The position numbers and the translations under genes were made by a program. A stretch of DNA of 64,000 bases from Pustulibacterium marinum. Lineage in GTDB: Bacteria; Bacteroidota; Bacteroidia; Flavobacteriales; Flavobacteriaceae. This document shows positions 9,267 to 17,043 of the stretch, piece by piece (within the stretch, counting starts at the first letter, position 1; every line of letters begins with the position of its first letter). The notes under the pieces were generated by a model. It had not been told where the DNA came from and did not search any database. It was given only the letters and a program-made list of their open reading frames with translations. The stretch covers positions 828,112 through 892,111 of the forward strand of contig NZ_FPBK01000001.1 in NCBI RefSeq assembly GCF_900116665.1. The letters run 5' to 3'.

Positions 9267-9281
9267 AGCGTATGTTTTTTG

Positions 9282-9289
9282 CAAAGATA
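9282..9289 (-). promoter_or_regulatory. -7 promoter element of rhlE
   Basis: TATCTTTG on the - strand is an exact TAnnTTTG match 15 bases before the chosen rhlE ATG at 9266. No -33 TTG stands out. It supports the short start. Confidence 0.5.
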
Positions 9290-9318
9290 GATGAAAATTA
9301 AGTGTATTCTCAGAAAAT

Positions 9319-9347
9319 AAAAAAGCCACTCGTTTTGAGTGGCTTTT
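9319..9347 (-). terminator. Rho-independent terminator of htpG
   Basis: AAAAGCCACTC (9321-9331) and GAGTGGCTTTT (9337-9347) form a perfect 11-base stem with a five-base loop. On the - strand it is followed by TTTTTTATTTT. It sits between htpG and rhlE and separates the two transcripts. Confidence 0.85.
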
Positions 9348-9368
9348 GGATTATGATAAAAGCAAAGC

Positions 9369-11255
9369 TTATTTAATCATTTCGTAGCTTCTTTTTACAA
9401 AGTTGGTTAACTCTTCACCTTTTAATAAACCTTTAGATAAACGCGCTAAGTCTAATGCTTGAGAAATTAAACGTTGCTGTGTTTCTTTGTCATCAGTTTT
9501 TAAGATGTCGCCAACCAATTCGGCATTGGTGTTTACAATAACATTGTACATTTCTGGGAAGTTGTTCATTCCCATAAATCCGCCACCGCCGGTTTGTTGC
9601 ATTTCTTTCATTCTACGCATAAACTCAGGTTCTGTGATAATGAAAGGCGCAGCGTTGCTGTCTCTGCTTTCTAATTGAACCGTATATTTTTCTGCTGGAA
9701 TAGCTTCTGTCAACTTAGTTTTCAAGGTTTCTTGCTCTTCTTCAGAAAGTTTAGAAATCTTTTCTTCGTCTTTTTTGATCAAATTATCAATGTGATCTGC
9801 ATCTACCCGTGCAAATTGAGTTTTCTCATTGTCGCCTTCTAACTTCTGAATTAAGTGCGGAACAATAGGAGAATCTAGCAACAATACTTCGTAACCTGCC
9901 GCTTTTGCATCTTCAATATAGCTGTGTTGTGCTTCTTTGTCACTTGCGTACAATACAACGGTATTTCCGTCTTTGTCCGTTTGATTTTCTTTGATTTTTT
10001 CAATCAATTCATCAAATGTGAAATAAGAATTGTCTACAGTTGGGTATAGTGCGAATTTTTTAGCTTTATCATAGAATTTGTCTTCTGAAAGCATTCCGTA
10101 TTCAATCACCACTTTAATGTCGTTCCATTTCTTTTCGAAATCTTCACGGTTGTCATTGAATAAAGCACGTAATTTATCAGCTACTTTACGTGTAATGTAA
10201 CTAGAAATTTTCTTCACATTTCCGTCTGCTTGTAAATAACTTCTGGAAACGTTCAACGGAATGTCTGGAGAATCAATAACCCCTTTTAACATGGTTAAGA
10301 ATTCAGGAACAATTCCTTCTACATTATCAGTTACAAAAACTTGGTTTTGGTACAACTGAATTCTGTCTTTCTGAATTTGAAGATCGTTGCTCAACTTAGG
10401 GAAATATAAAATACCTGTTAAGTTGAAAGGATAATCTACATTTAAGTGAATGTGGAATAACGGCTCTTCAAACTGCATTGGGTACAACTCACGGTAGAAG
10501 TTTTTATAATCTTCTTCCTCTAAATCGGTTGGTTGTTTTGTCCAAGCCGGATTTGGATTGTTGATGATGTTGTCTACCGTTACCGTTTCTGGTTTTGCAT
10601 CTTCCGCAGCGTCTTCTGTTAAAGGCAACGTTTCTTCCTTAGTTCCGAATTTGATAGGAACCGGCATAAACTTGTTGTACTTCACTAACAATTCACTGAT
10701 TTTGTTGTCTTCTAAAAATTCAACAGAATCTTCTGCAATGTGAAGAATAATCTCGGTACCTCTTTCGGTTTTGTCAGACGCTTCCAAAGCATATTTTGGA
10801 GAACCGTCACAAATCCAATGTGCAGCAGGTTCGTCTTTGAAAGATTTGGTAATGATCTCTACTTTTTCTGCCACCATAAATGCAGAGTAGAATCCTAAAC
10901 CAAAATGTCCAATGATTCCGGTATCTTTAGCGCTGTCTTTGTATTTGTTCAAAAACTCTTCAGCTCCAGAAAAAGCTACTTCGTTAATGTATTTCTGAAC
11001 TTCGTCAGCCGTCATACCAATTCCCTGGTCTATAATATGAAGTTTTTTACCTTCTTTATCAGCTTTAATTTCAATAACAGGATTGCCATATTCTACACTA
11101 GCTTCTCCAATGCTGGTAAGGTGTTTTAACTTTAAAGTTGCATCAGTTGCATTAGAAATTAACTCTCTTAAAAAGATTTCGTGATCGCTGTACAAGAACT
11201 TCTTGATTAGCGGAAAAATGTTTTCTACAGATACATTAATATTTCCAGTTGCCAT
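9369..11255 (-). CDS. htpG: Hsp90-family chaperone HtpG
   Basis: A 628-residue ATP-dependent cytoplasmic chaperone. The N-terminal GHKL ATPase domain shows LRELISNATDAT (around 26-37, with the catalytic Glu), the DQGIGMT motif (the nucleotide-binding Asp) and GHFGLGFYSAFMVA. The middle domain follows with NVSRSYLQ, whose Arg contacts ATP. The dimerisation domain is the C-terminal third, with a GGGGFMGMNNFPEMY stretch. Length matches bacterial HtpG. A perfect terminator follows. The upstream region carries a TGACA/TGGCA motif at 11313-11325 that may be regulatory. Confidence 0.97.
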   Translation of the reverse strand: MATGNINVSVENIFPLIKKFLYSDHEIFLRELISNATDATLKLKHLTSIGEASVEYGNPVIEIKADKEGKKLHIIDQGIGMTADEVQKYINEVAFSGAEEFLNKYKDSAKDTGIIGHFGLGFYSAFMVAEKVEIITKSFKDEPAAHWICDGSPKYALEASDKTERGTEIILHIAEDSVEFLEDNKISELLVKYNKFMPVPIKFGTKEETLPLTEDAAEDAKPETVTVDNIINNPNPAWTKQPTDLEEEDYKNFYRELYPMQFEEPLFHIHLNVDYPFNLTGILYFPKLSNDLQIQKDRIQLYQNQVFVTDNVEGIVPEFLTMLKGVIDSPDIPLNVSRSYLQADGNVKKISSYITRKVADKLRALFNDNREDFEKKWNDIKVVIEYGMLSEDKFYDKAKKFALYPTVDNSYFTFDELIEKIKENQTDKDGNTVVLYASDKEAQHSYIEDAKAAGYEVLLLDSPIVPHLIQKLEGDNEKTQFARVDADHIDNLIKKDEEKISKLSEEEQETLKTKLTEAIPAEKYTVQLESRDSNAAPFIITEPEFMRRMKEMQQTGGGGFMGMNNFPEMYNVIVNTNAELVGDILKTDDKETQQRLISQALDLARLSKGLLKGEELTNFVKRSYEMIK

Positions 11256-11312
11256 AATTTTTATTTTAAATTTTTCAGATCATAGTCAAATAAGATACCA
11301 TACTAAATGAAG

Positions 11313-11325
11313 TGACAGATTGGCA
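11313..11325. promoter_or_regulatory. Candidate inverted motif upstream of htpG
   Basis: TGACAGATTGGCA reads TGCCAATCTGTCA on the htpG strand: half-sites TGCCA and TGTCA, an imperfect inverted repeat 58 bases before the htpG start. The role in stress control is inference. It is also upstream of the divergent lipocalin-like gene. Confidence 0.3.
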
Positions 11326-11397
11326 TTTTTAACAAATGTCTAAAACTCTTTAACAAAAGAATAAGTGATTTTTTTAGGTATGGATAGACCCCAAAAC

Positions 11398-11405
11398 TAA
11401 ATTTG
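11398..11405 (+). promoter_or_regulatory. -7 promoter element before the lipocalin-like gene
   Basis: TAAATTTG matches TAnnTTTG exactly, 31 bases before the ATG at 11437. No strong -33 element is visible. Confidence 0.4.
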
Positions 11406-11436
11406 TCTACAAGAAAAACTACTCAAAAAAATTGCT

Positions 11437-11898
11437 ATGAAAAAGAATTTATTAATACTACTTGTTGCAGTAGCGTCGCTAGTCTCTTGTGGGCCTAAGC
11501 TAAACAATGCTGCACAAAGTGACCTAAAAGGTGATTGGACAGTTACCACGGTTGCTTACAATAATTCAGACATTTTTCAAGTGAATGCTTTTGGCTTTAC
11601 TAAGGCGAAATGTTTAGAAGGAAGTGTATGGAACTTTATACCAAATAACAATAAAGGATCCATGACAATTAATAATGCAAATTGTACCTATTACGAAACT
11701 CCAATTGTTTGGACGATTACTTCCGGTGGAAAATTTACATTAAAGTTTGTTGACGAAAGTCTAAAAGCAAAAAACGTAACTTCTGGTTATAATTTGGATG
11801 TAACCAATCAAACAGAAACAAGTTTCCAACTTGTAGATTATGTAGATGTTGCTGGTAAAAGCACCAAAGTAGTATATCAATTTCAAAAAATTAATTAG
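11437..11898 (+). CDS. Lipocalin-like lipoprotein
   Basis: A 153-residue lipoprotein: the signal peptide ends in SLVSC with Cys18 lipidated. The mature part begins with LKGDWTVTTVAYN, the first strand of a lipocalin-like barrel, and continues as a series of beta strands (WTITSGGKFTLKF, SFQLVDYVDV, KVVYQFQKIN). This small lipocalin-like type is common in Flavobacteriia; ligands are unknown. It lies 2 bases before the OmpA-family gene and is surely co-transcribed with it, so both act at the cell envelope. Confidence 0.8.
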   Translation: MKKNLLILLVAVASLVSCGPKLNNAAQSDLKGDWTVTTVAYNNSDIFQVNAFGFTKAKCLEGSVWNFIPNNNKGSMTINNANCTYYETPIVWTITSGGKFTLKFVDESLKAKNVTSGYNLDVTNQTETSFQLVDYVDVAGKSTKVVYQFQKIN

Positions 11899-11900
11899 TC

Positions 11901-12590
11901 ATGAAAAAAGTGAGTACATATATATTGGCCGGATCCATTTTAGTAAGCGGAATGTTTACAAGTTGTGATGCAGTTAAAAACTCTAACAATACCCAAAAAG
12001 GAGCCGTTATTGGTGCAGCTGGTGGAGCTGTAGTTGGGGGTGTAATTGGTAATAATGTTGGTAATAAAAATAATGGAGCTCTTGGAGCTATTTTAGGTGG
12101 AGTTATTGGTGGAGCAACCGGTGCTGCTATTGGAAATAAAATGGATAAACAGGCTCAGGAAATTGAAGAGGTTTTGCCAAGTGCAGAAGTAGAAAGGGTA
12201 GGTGAAGGTATCAAGTTAACGCTTGGAGAAGACGCTATCCGTTTTGATTATAATAAATCTACGCTGACATCTGCTGCTAAAACAAATTTAGATAAGCTTG
12301 TGCCTGTGTTTAATGATTACGAGAATACAAATATTGTAATTTATGGATACACGGATAGTACAGGTTCAGATGAATATAATTTAAGCTTGTCTGATAAAAG
12401 AGCAGCTTCTGTAAAATCATATTTATCAACTAAAGGAATCAGTTCTTCAAGAATTGAAACTACCGGAATGGGAGAGGCAGATCCTATTGCGAGTAACGAA
12501 ACCACAGAAGGTAGAGCACAAAACAGAAGAGTAGAATTTGCTATTGTTGCCAACGAGCAAATGGTAAACGAGGCAGCAACAGGAAATTAA
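11901..12590 (+). CDS. OmpA-family peptidoglycan-binding lipoprotein with glycine zipper
   Basis: A 229-residue lipoprotein (FTSC, Cys22). Residues about 33-82 form a glycine-zipper segment rich in GAAGGAVVGGVIGNN-like repeats, which can insert in or span a membrane. Residues about 110-215 form an OmpA_C domain with YGYTDSTGSDEYN and RAQNRRVEF, the diaminopimelate-contacting Asp and Arg pattern. This is the YiaD-type arrangement that tethers the outer membrane to the cell wall. It follows the lipocalin-like gene by 2 bases. A 10-base inverted repeat lies 17 bases after the stop, and a terminator lies at 12754. Confidence 0.9.
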   Translation: MKKVSTYILAGSILVSGMFTSCDAVKNSNNTQKGAVIGAAGGAVVGGVIGNNVGNKNNGALGAILGGVIGGATGAAIGNKMDKQAQEIEEVLPSAEVERVGEGIKLTLGEDAIRFDYNKSTLTSAAKTNLDKLVPVFNDYENTNIVIYGYTDSTGSDEYNLSLSDKRAASVKSYLSTKGISSSRIETTGMGEADPIASNETTEGRAQNRRVEFAIVANEQMVNEAATGN

Positions 12591-12606
12591 TATTTTTAAC
12601 AAAACC

Positions 12607-12642
12607 TTATGTTTAATCGTTTTGTGTGATTGTTAAACATAA
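12607..12642. repeat. 10-base inverted repeat after the OmpA-family gene
   Basis: TTATGTTTAA (12607-12616) is perfectly complementary to TTAAACATAA (12633-12642), 16 bases apart. It has no T run, so it is a weak terminator at best; an mRNA 3' stabilising stem or an operator are alternatives. Confidence 0.5.
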
Positions 12643-12753
12643 TTATCTTAGCTATAGAAAAATATGGGAAACTTTGCTAAGTGGAATTAGAAAGAAAAAG
12701 AAAAAAGATATTAAAAAATAGGTTAGTTTGTTTATTTATTGGTTAGGTTGTTT

Positions 12754-12787
12754 GAAAACGCACTTTATTCTTTAAAGGTGCGTTTTC
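12754..12787 (+). terminator. Rho-independent terminator of the lipocalin-OmpA transcript
   Basis: GAAAACGCACTTT (12754-12766) pairs with AAAGGTGCGTTTTC (12774-12787) with one wobble. The 269-base gap from 12591 to 12859 holds only this, the inverted repeat at 12607 and the TetR leader. Confidence 0.65.
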
Positions 12788-12859
12788 ATCTTTTTAAGCC
12801 TATTTGTAATTTGCTTTTTGGAATATCTTTTGTGACTATAAATTTTAAAAGAAAAGAAA

Positions 12860-13516
12860 ATGGCTAAGACAAAAAAAATTACCGAAGATGACATCATTAG
12901 TGCTTACATGAACTTTGTGTTGGAGCACGAAAGAGCACCCAAGACAGTATTTAAATTTTCAAAAGAGATAAAAATCAAGGAAGAAGATTTTTATCAATTT
13001 TTTGGGTCTATAGAAGCTGTTCAGAAAAAAATCTGGACAAAATTCTTCACCAACACCAAAGATCTTCTAGAAAAGAACGAAGAATATGAAAGCATGTCTA
13101 CTCGAGAAAAAATGTTGACGTTCTTTTTTACGTATTTTGAAATGCTCACGCTTAATAGGAGTTACATTCTTTTCGTTTTGAAAGAACATGAAAATGTTTT
13201 GAAAAGTTTGTCACAGCTTAAAAACCTGAGAAAAGAGTTCAAGGATTTTGTAGCTAAATTGGCTCAAGAAAATAATGAAGGTAAAAACTATAAATTCCTA
13301 AAACAATCTCCACAATTGGTTGCCGAAGGTTCTTGGTTGCAATTAATGTTTTTAATGAAATTTTGGATGAATGATGATTCCCAAGGTTTTGAAAGAACAG
13401 ATGTAGCTATTGAAAAATCTGTGAATACAATTTTTGATGTGTTCGATCATACTCCAATAGAAAGTTTAATTGATTTTGGTAAGTTTTTAATAAAAGAAGC
13501 AAAAGCAAGCGTGTGA
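12860..13516 (+). CDS. TetR-family transcriptional regulator
   Basis: A 218-residue protein with a short N-terminal helix-turn-helix (about 8-55; ITEDDIISAYMNFVLEHE, then FSKEIKIKEEDFYQFFGS) and a long helical ligand-binding part (about 60-215). The DNA-binding half is diverged from classic TetR but keeps the helix pattern and the aromatic FYQFFGS in the recognition region. It overlaps the ABC1 kinase gene by 4 bases (GTGA), so the two are translationally coupled. The TetR protein probably controls this pair, though ligand and operator are not visible. Confidence 0.8.
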   Translation: MAKTKKITEDDIISAYMNFVLEHERAPKTVFKFSKEIKIKEEDFYQFFGSIEAVQKKIWTKFFTNTKDLLEKNEEYESMSTREKMLTFFFTYFEMLTLNRSYILFVLKEHENVLKSLSQLKNLRKEFKDFVAKLAQENNEGKNYKFLKQSPQLVAEGSWLQLMFLMKFWMNDDSQGFERTDVAIEKSVNTIFDVFDHTPIESLIDFGKFLIKEAKASV

Positions 13517-14823
13517 AATCATTAGACAAAATACCTACAGGAAAAGTTCAGCGCGCCAGTAAATTGGTAAAAACGGGTGTGAAAATTGGTGGTAATTATG
13601 TGAAGTACTACGGTGAGAAACTAGTAAATCCCAATACCACTAAAGACAAACTGAATGAGAGCAATGCAGAAGATATTTATGACGGATTAAAAAGCCTGAA
13701 AGGAAGCGCTTTAAAAGTAGCTCAAATGTTGAGTATGGAAAAAAACTTACTACCAAGTGCATATGTAGAGAAGTTTTCGTTGTCGCAATTTTCAGTTCCA
13801 CCACTTTCAGCTCCTTTAGTGCGTAAAACCTTTAAAAAATATCAAGGTAAATATCCAGAAGAAATTTTTGATAAATTCTCAAAAGATAGCGTGAATGCTG
13901 CAAGTATTGGCCAAGTTCACAAAGCTGAAAAAGATGGTAAAACGCTGGCAGTGAAAATACAATATCCAGGAGTTGCAGACAGTATTTCCAGCGATTTGGC
14001 ATTGGTAAAGCCGGTGGCTATAAAAATGTTTAATCTACAAGGGAAAGATTCTGAAAAGTACTTCAAAGAAGTTGAAAATAAATTAATTGAAGAAACCAAT
14101 TATACCTTAGAAGTTCAGCAGAGTAAAGAAATTACTGAAGCTTGTCAAAAGATTCCAAACTTATTGTTTCCAAAGTATTATGAAGAACTTTCGAGTGAAA
14201 AAATTATCACTATGGATTGGATGGTTGGCGAACATTTAAGTGAATTTGTTCAAAAACCATTTACTCAGGAAACCGGTGATAAATTGGGGCAAGCCTTATG
14301 GGATTTTTATATGTTTCAAATGCATGGTTTGCGTAAAGTACACGCAGATCCGCATCCTGGAAACTTTCTGGTAAGCAAAGATCATCAATTAATTGCGATA
14401 GATTTTGGCTGTATCAAAGAAGTTCCCGAAAGTTTTTACACTCCATATTTTGAATTGGCAAAGTCCGAAGTAATTAATGACGAAGCCCAGTTTATGGAAA
14501 AAATGTATGCGTTAGAAATTCTAAGAAAAGATGATTCTCCGGAAGAGCTAAAATTCTTCAAGGCATTGTTCAAAGAAATGCTTACTATTTTCACAGCGCC
14601 GTTCAATCAAGAGTATTTTGATTTTGGTTCAGATGAATTTTGGAATAGAATTGCCGCTTTAAGCGAACAATATTCCGGCGATAAAACCATCAGAAAAATG
14701 AATGGAAATAGAGGTTCAAAACACTTCTTATATATCAACCGAACATTCTTTGGTTTGTACAATTTATTACACGATCTCAAGGCAAAGGTAGAAGTAAATC
14801 ACTTTCAAAAATATTTAGACTAA
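13513..14823 (+). CDS. ABC1 atypical kinase (AarF/UbiB/ADCK family)
   Basis: A 436-residue kinase-like protein. An N-terminal KxGQ-type motif reads KVAQ (68-71), with Ala at the usual Gly. The nucleotide loop is NAASIGQVHKA, with the catalytic Lys in AVKIQYPG. Then come VHADPHPGNF (catalytic loop) and IDFGCIKE (DFG). Family members support quinone synthesis or lipid metabolism; this organism uses menaquinone, so a ubiquinone role is unlikely. The start is GTG at 13513, overlapping the TetR stop. A terminator follows at once. The conserved pairing with a TetR regulator suggests a lipid- or redox-responsive unit. Confidence 0.88.
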   Translation: MKSLDKIPTGKVQRASKLVKTGVKIGGNYVKYYGEKLVNPNTTKDKLNESNAEDIYDGLKSLKGSALKVAQMLSMEKNLLPSAYVEKFSLSQFSVPPLSAPLVRKTFKKYQGKYPEEIFDKFSKDSVNAASIGQVHKAEKDGKTLAVKIQYPGVADSISSDLALVKPVAIKMFNLQGKDSEKYFKEVENKLIEETNYTLEVQQSKEITEACQKIPNLLFPKYYEELSSEKIITMDWMVGEHLSEFVQKPFTQETGDKLGQALWDFYMFQMHGLRKVHADPHPGNFLVSKDHQLIAIDFGCIKEVPESFYTPYFELAKSEVINDEAQFMEKMYALEILRKDDSPEELKFFKALFKEMLTIFTAPFNQEYFDFGSDEFWNRIAALSEQYSGDKTIRKMNGNRGSKHFLYINRTFFGLYNLLHDLKAKVEVNHFQKYLD

Positions 14824-14827
14824 ATTT

Positions 14828-14857
14828 AAAAATCATTCCATTTCGGAATGATTTTTT
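14828..14857 (+). terminator. Rho-independent terminator after the ABC1 kinase gene
   Basis: AAAAATCATTCC (14828-14839) pairs perfectly with GGAATGATTTTTT (14845-14857) around a five-base loop and ends in a T run. Confidence 0.85.
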
Positions 14858-14948
14858 GTTTTTATGATAAAATAATCTTTCTGTTTTATAAAATTGACAA
14901 TTTGATGTAAATTGCAATCATCAATTAAGTACCTAAAAAAGAAACTCA

Positions 14949-15959
14949 ATGTATACATCTAAAATTTCAGGTTTGGGATATTATGTTCCCGAAAATGTGG
15001 TGACGAATGACGATTTGGCAAAAGTTATGGATACCAATGATGAATGGATTCAAGAACGCACCGGAATTAAAGAGCGTAGACATGTATTGAAAGATGGTGA
15101 AGATAATACTACCATCATGGGTTGTAAAGCTGCTAAGATTGCCATTGAACGAGCTGGAATTTCCAAGGAAGAAATAGATTTTGTAGTGTTCGCAACCTTG
15201 AGTCCAGATTACTATTTTCCTGGTCCTGGAGTTTTAGTTCAGAAAGAATTAGGATTAAGAACCGTTGGTGCCCTAGACGTGCGTAACCAATGTTCTGGTT
15301 TTGTATATGCACTTTCTGTAGCCGATCAATTTATTAAAACTGGGATGTACAAAAATGTTCTGGTTATTGGTTCTGAAGTGCATTCCAAAGGGTTAGATAT
15401 GACTACTCGCGGACGCGGTGTTTCAGTTATTTTTGGAGATGGAGCCGGAGCGGCTGTTTTATCACGTTCCGAAGATACTTCCAAAGGTATTCTTTCCACA
15501 CATTTACATGCTGAAGGGCAACACGCCGAAGAATTGGCCTTGATAGCACCTGGAATGGGTGAACGTTGGGTAAGCGATATTGTAAAAGATAACGATCCTG
15601 AAGATACAAGCTATTTTCCACACATGAACGGTCAATTCGTTTTTAAGAATGCAGTAGTTCGTTTTTCTGAAGTAATTATGGAAGGTTTACAAGCTAACGA
15701 TTTACAAGTTTCTGATATTGATATGTTGATTCCGCACCAAGCGAATTTGCGCATTTCGCAATTTATTCAGCATAAATTCAAATTAACAGACGATCAGGTT
15801 TTTAATAACATTCAAAAATACGGAAACACTACGGCAGCTTCTGTGCCAATTGCTTTAACCGAAGCTTGGGAGCAAGGGAAAATTAAGGAAGGGGATACAG
15901 TAGTTTTGGCTGCTTTTGGTAGTGGATTCACTTGGGCAAGTGCCATTATTAAATGGTAA
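14949..15959 (+). CDS. 3-oxoacyl-ACP synthase III family protein (FabH-like)
   Basis: A 336-residue thiolase-fold enzyme that condenses an acyl-CoA with malonyl-ACP. The catalytic triad is visible: Cys115 in RNQCSGFVY, His in IPHQANLRI (about 264) and Asn in YGNTTAASVP (about 294). The N-terminal GLGYYVPENVVTN and EWIQERTGI are KAS III signatures. It sits alone with no fatty acid operon around it, so it may be a second FabH-like enzyme for special acyl groups rather than the housekeeping copy; this is inference. A small lipoprotein gene follows 16 bases on. Confidence 0.88.
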   Translation: MYTSKISGLGYYVPENVVTNDDLAKVMDTNDEWIQERTGIKERRHVLKDGEDNTTIMGCKAAKIAIERAGISKEEIDFVVFATLSPDYYFPGPGVLVQKELGLRTVGALDVRNQCSGFVYALSVADQFIKTGMYKNVLVIGSEVHSKGLDMTTRGRGVSVIFGDGAGAAVLSRSEDTSKGILSTHLHAEGQHAEELALIAPGMGERWVSDIVKDNDPEDTSYFPHMNGQFVFKNAVVRFSEVIMEGLQANDLQVSDIDMLIPHQANLRISQFIQHKFKLTDDQVFNNIQKYGNTTAASVPIALTEAWEQGKIKEGDTVVLAAFGSGFTWASAIIKW

Positions 15960-15975
15960 TTTGTATCTTAGGTAG

Positions 15976-16365
15976 ATGAAGAAAATTTTCACGATACTTA
16001 TAGCAGTTATTTTATGGAGTAGCTGTACTTCCGATGATTCCAGTAGCGGTAGAGTTCAAATTCGAGTTTATAATGCGAGTGATTATAATTTTGAAAATGT
16101 ATACATGAACACAGGAACCGGAGATAAACCTTATGGAGATATTGTTAGCGGAACTTATTCTAGTTATAAAATTCAAAATATAGCATATTCCAATCCAGAT
16201 GTTGAATTGGTTATAGATGGAGAAACGTATACCATTTCTAACGAAAATGTTGAAGAAGTAGAACCGTTGAGTTCTGGTAATTATACTTTTGAAATTTATG
16301 CAACGGATGAAGCTACGCCAGATAGATTGTCTTTTCAATTGGTAGAAGAAGAAGAAGAGTTTTAG
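15976..16365 (+). CDS. Small hypothetical lipoprotein
   Basis: A 129-residue protein with a lipoprotein signal (ILWSSC, Cys17) followed by an acidic serine-rich linker (TSDDSSSG). The mature part is beta-rich, with strands such as GRVQIRVYNAS, PDVELVIDGETYTI and NYTFEIYA, and ends in a run of glutamates (EEEEEF). It resembles the small single-domain lipoproteins (DUF4397-like or carbohydrate-contact folds) common in Flavobacteriia, but I do not recognise a defined family. It lies between the FabH-like gene and the RDD gene in one direction. Confidence 0.7.
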   Translation: MKKIFTILIAVILWSSCTSDDSSSGRVQIRVYNASDYNFENVYMNTGTGDKPYGDIVSGTYSSYKIQNIAYSNPDVELVIDGETYTISNENVEEVEPLSSGNYTFEIYATDEATPDRLSFQLVEEEEEF

Positions 16366-16397
16366 TATTTTTATACGCTAATTAACTTTGTGTAAAA

Positions 16398-16781
16398 ATG
16401 GATGCTAGTTTATCTTCGAGAATTAAAGCGTTATGCGTAGATCAATGTTTGTTAATAGGAGCAATGTATGCCGTAACCGAAATTCTAGAATCATTTGATG
16501 AAGTGCCAAATGAGGTCAGAATATTAGCATTTATTATACTGTTTGTCTTATATGAGCCATTTTTTGTAAGTTTCTATGGAGGGACAATTGGTCATTCATT
16601 TGCTAAAATTACAGTTCGAAAAAAGAAAGATACGGATGAAAAAATAAGTTTTTTATCTGCTATGATTCGTTTTTTAATCAAAATGGGGTTGGGTGTTTTT
16701 TCTTTTCTCATTCTGTCTAAAAAAAATCCCCAAGCGATTCATGATAAAATAGTAGAATCTCTGGTAGTATATGAAGATTAA
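16398..16781 (+). CDS. RDD-family membrane protein
   Basis: A 127-residue protein of the RDD family with three membrane helices (about 17-35, 42-62, 88-108). The first RDD position is changed to SSRIKALCVDQCLL, with Arg and Asp kept, and the second half shows GGTIGHSFAKITV and NPQAIHDKIVESLVV, both typical. RDD proteins are linked to transport or osmotic adaptation, some as Na+/H+ antiporters, but most are uncharacterised. After the TAA the same frame stays open for 39 more codons to a second TAA at 16899-16901 (see finding). Confidence 0.85.
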   Translation: MDASLSSRIKALCVDQCLLIGAMYAVTEILESFDEVPNEVRILAFIILFVLYEPFFVSFYGGTIGHSFAKITVRKKKDTDEKISFLSAMIRFLIKMGLGVFSFLILSKKNPQAIHDKIVESLVVYED

Positions 16782-16890
16782 AAGCCCCCTTTTGATAAGC
16801 TGTTTGAATCCATTCCTTTAAACAACTTTAAAAGCGAAAAAGGGAAGGTGAATCTGAAATCGCTAGATAGTATTCAACTTAAAAACTTAA

Positions 16891-16940
16891 TCAAACTATA
16901 AAATAAAATTTAAAATATACCGTTTTGGTATATAGTTTGA
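16891..16940. repeat. Nested inverted repeats downstream of the RDD gene
   Basis: TCAAACTATA (16891-16900) is perfectly complementary to TATAGTTTGA (16931-16940). Inside lies a second hairpin, ATATACC (16915-16921) with GGTATAT (16927-16933). The two share the bases TAT near 16931, so they are alternative structures. The 262-base gap 16782-17043 holds this, the open stretch after the RDD stop and a terminator. Confidence 0.5.
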
Positions 16941-16994
16941 TGCCTTTTGTATTGAACGCGTTTTCAGAATCTATTCATCCAATAAATAAACAAG

Positions 16995-17036
16995 ACAGCC
17001 TGAAGAAATTGAAAAGTCTTCAGGCTGTTATTTTTT
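16995..17036. terminator. Bidirectional terminator between RDD and OYE genes
   Basis: ACAGCCTGAAGA (16995-17006) and TCTTCAGGCTGT (17017-17028) form a perfect 12-base stem. A TTATTTTTT run follows on the + strand and TTGTTTATTTATT on the - strand, so it can end both convergent transcripts. Confidence 0.8.
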
Positions 17037-17043
17037 AATGTTC

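Noticed and set aside
9267-9329. N-terminal extension of the RhlE helicase to 9329
   Set aside because: It would translate the htpG terminator hairpin, and the promoter at 9282-9289 lies inside it. The family starts at MSFKDL.
12781-12859. -7 promoter for the TetR gene at TATCTTTT near 12834
   Set aside because: The spacing between TA and TTTG is three bases rather than two, so it is too weak to list.
16782-16860. Possible third copy of the icmF palindromic repeat (AAAGGGAAGG near 16840)
   Set aside because: Only about ten bases match and the rest differs; chance similarity in an A/G-rich stretch cannot be excluded.
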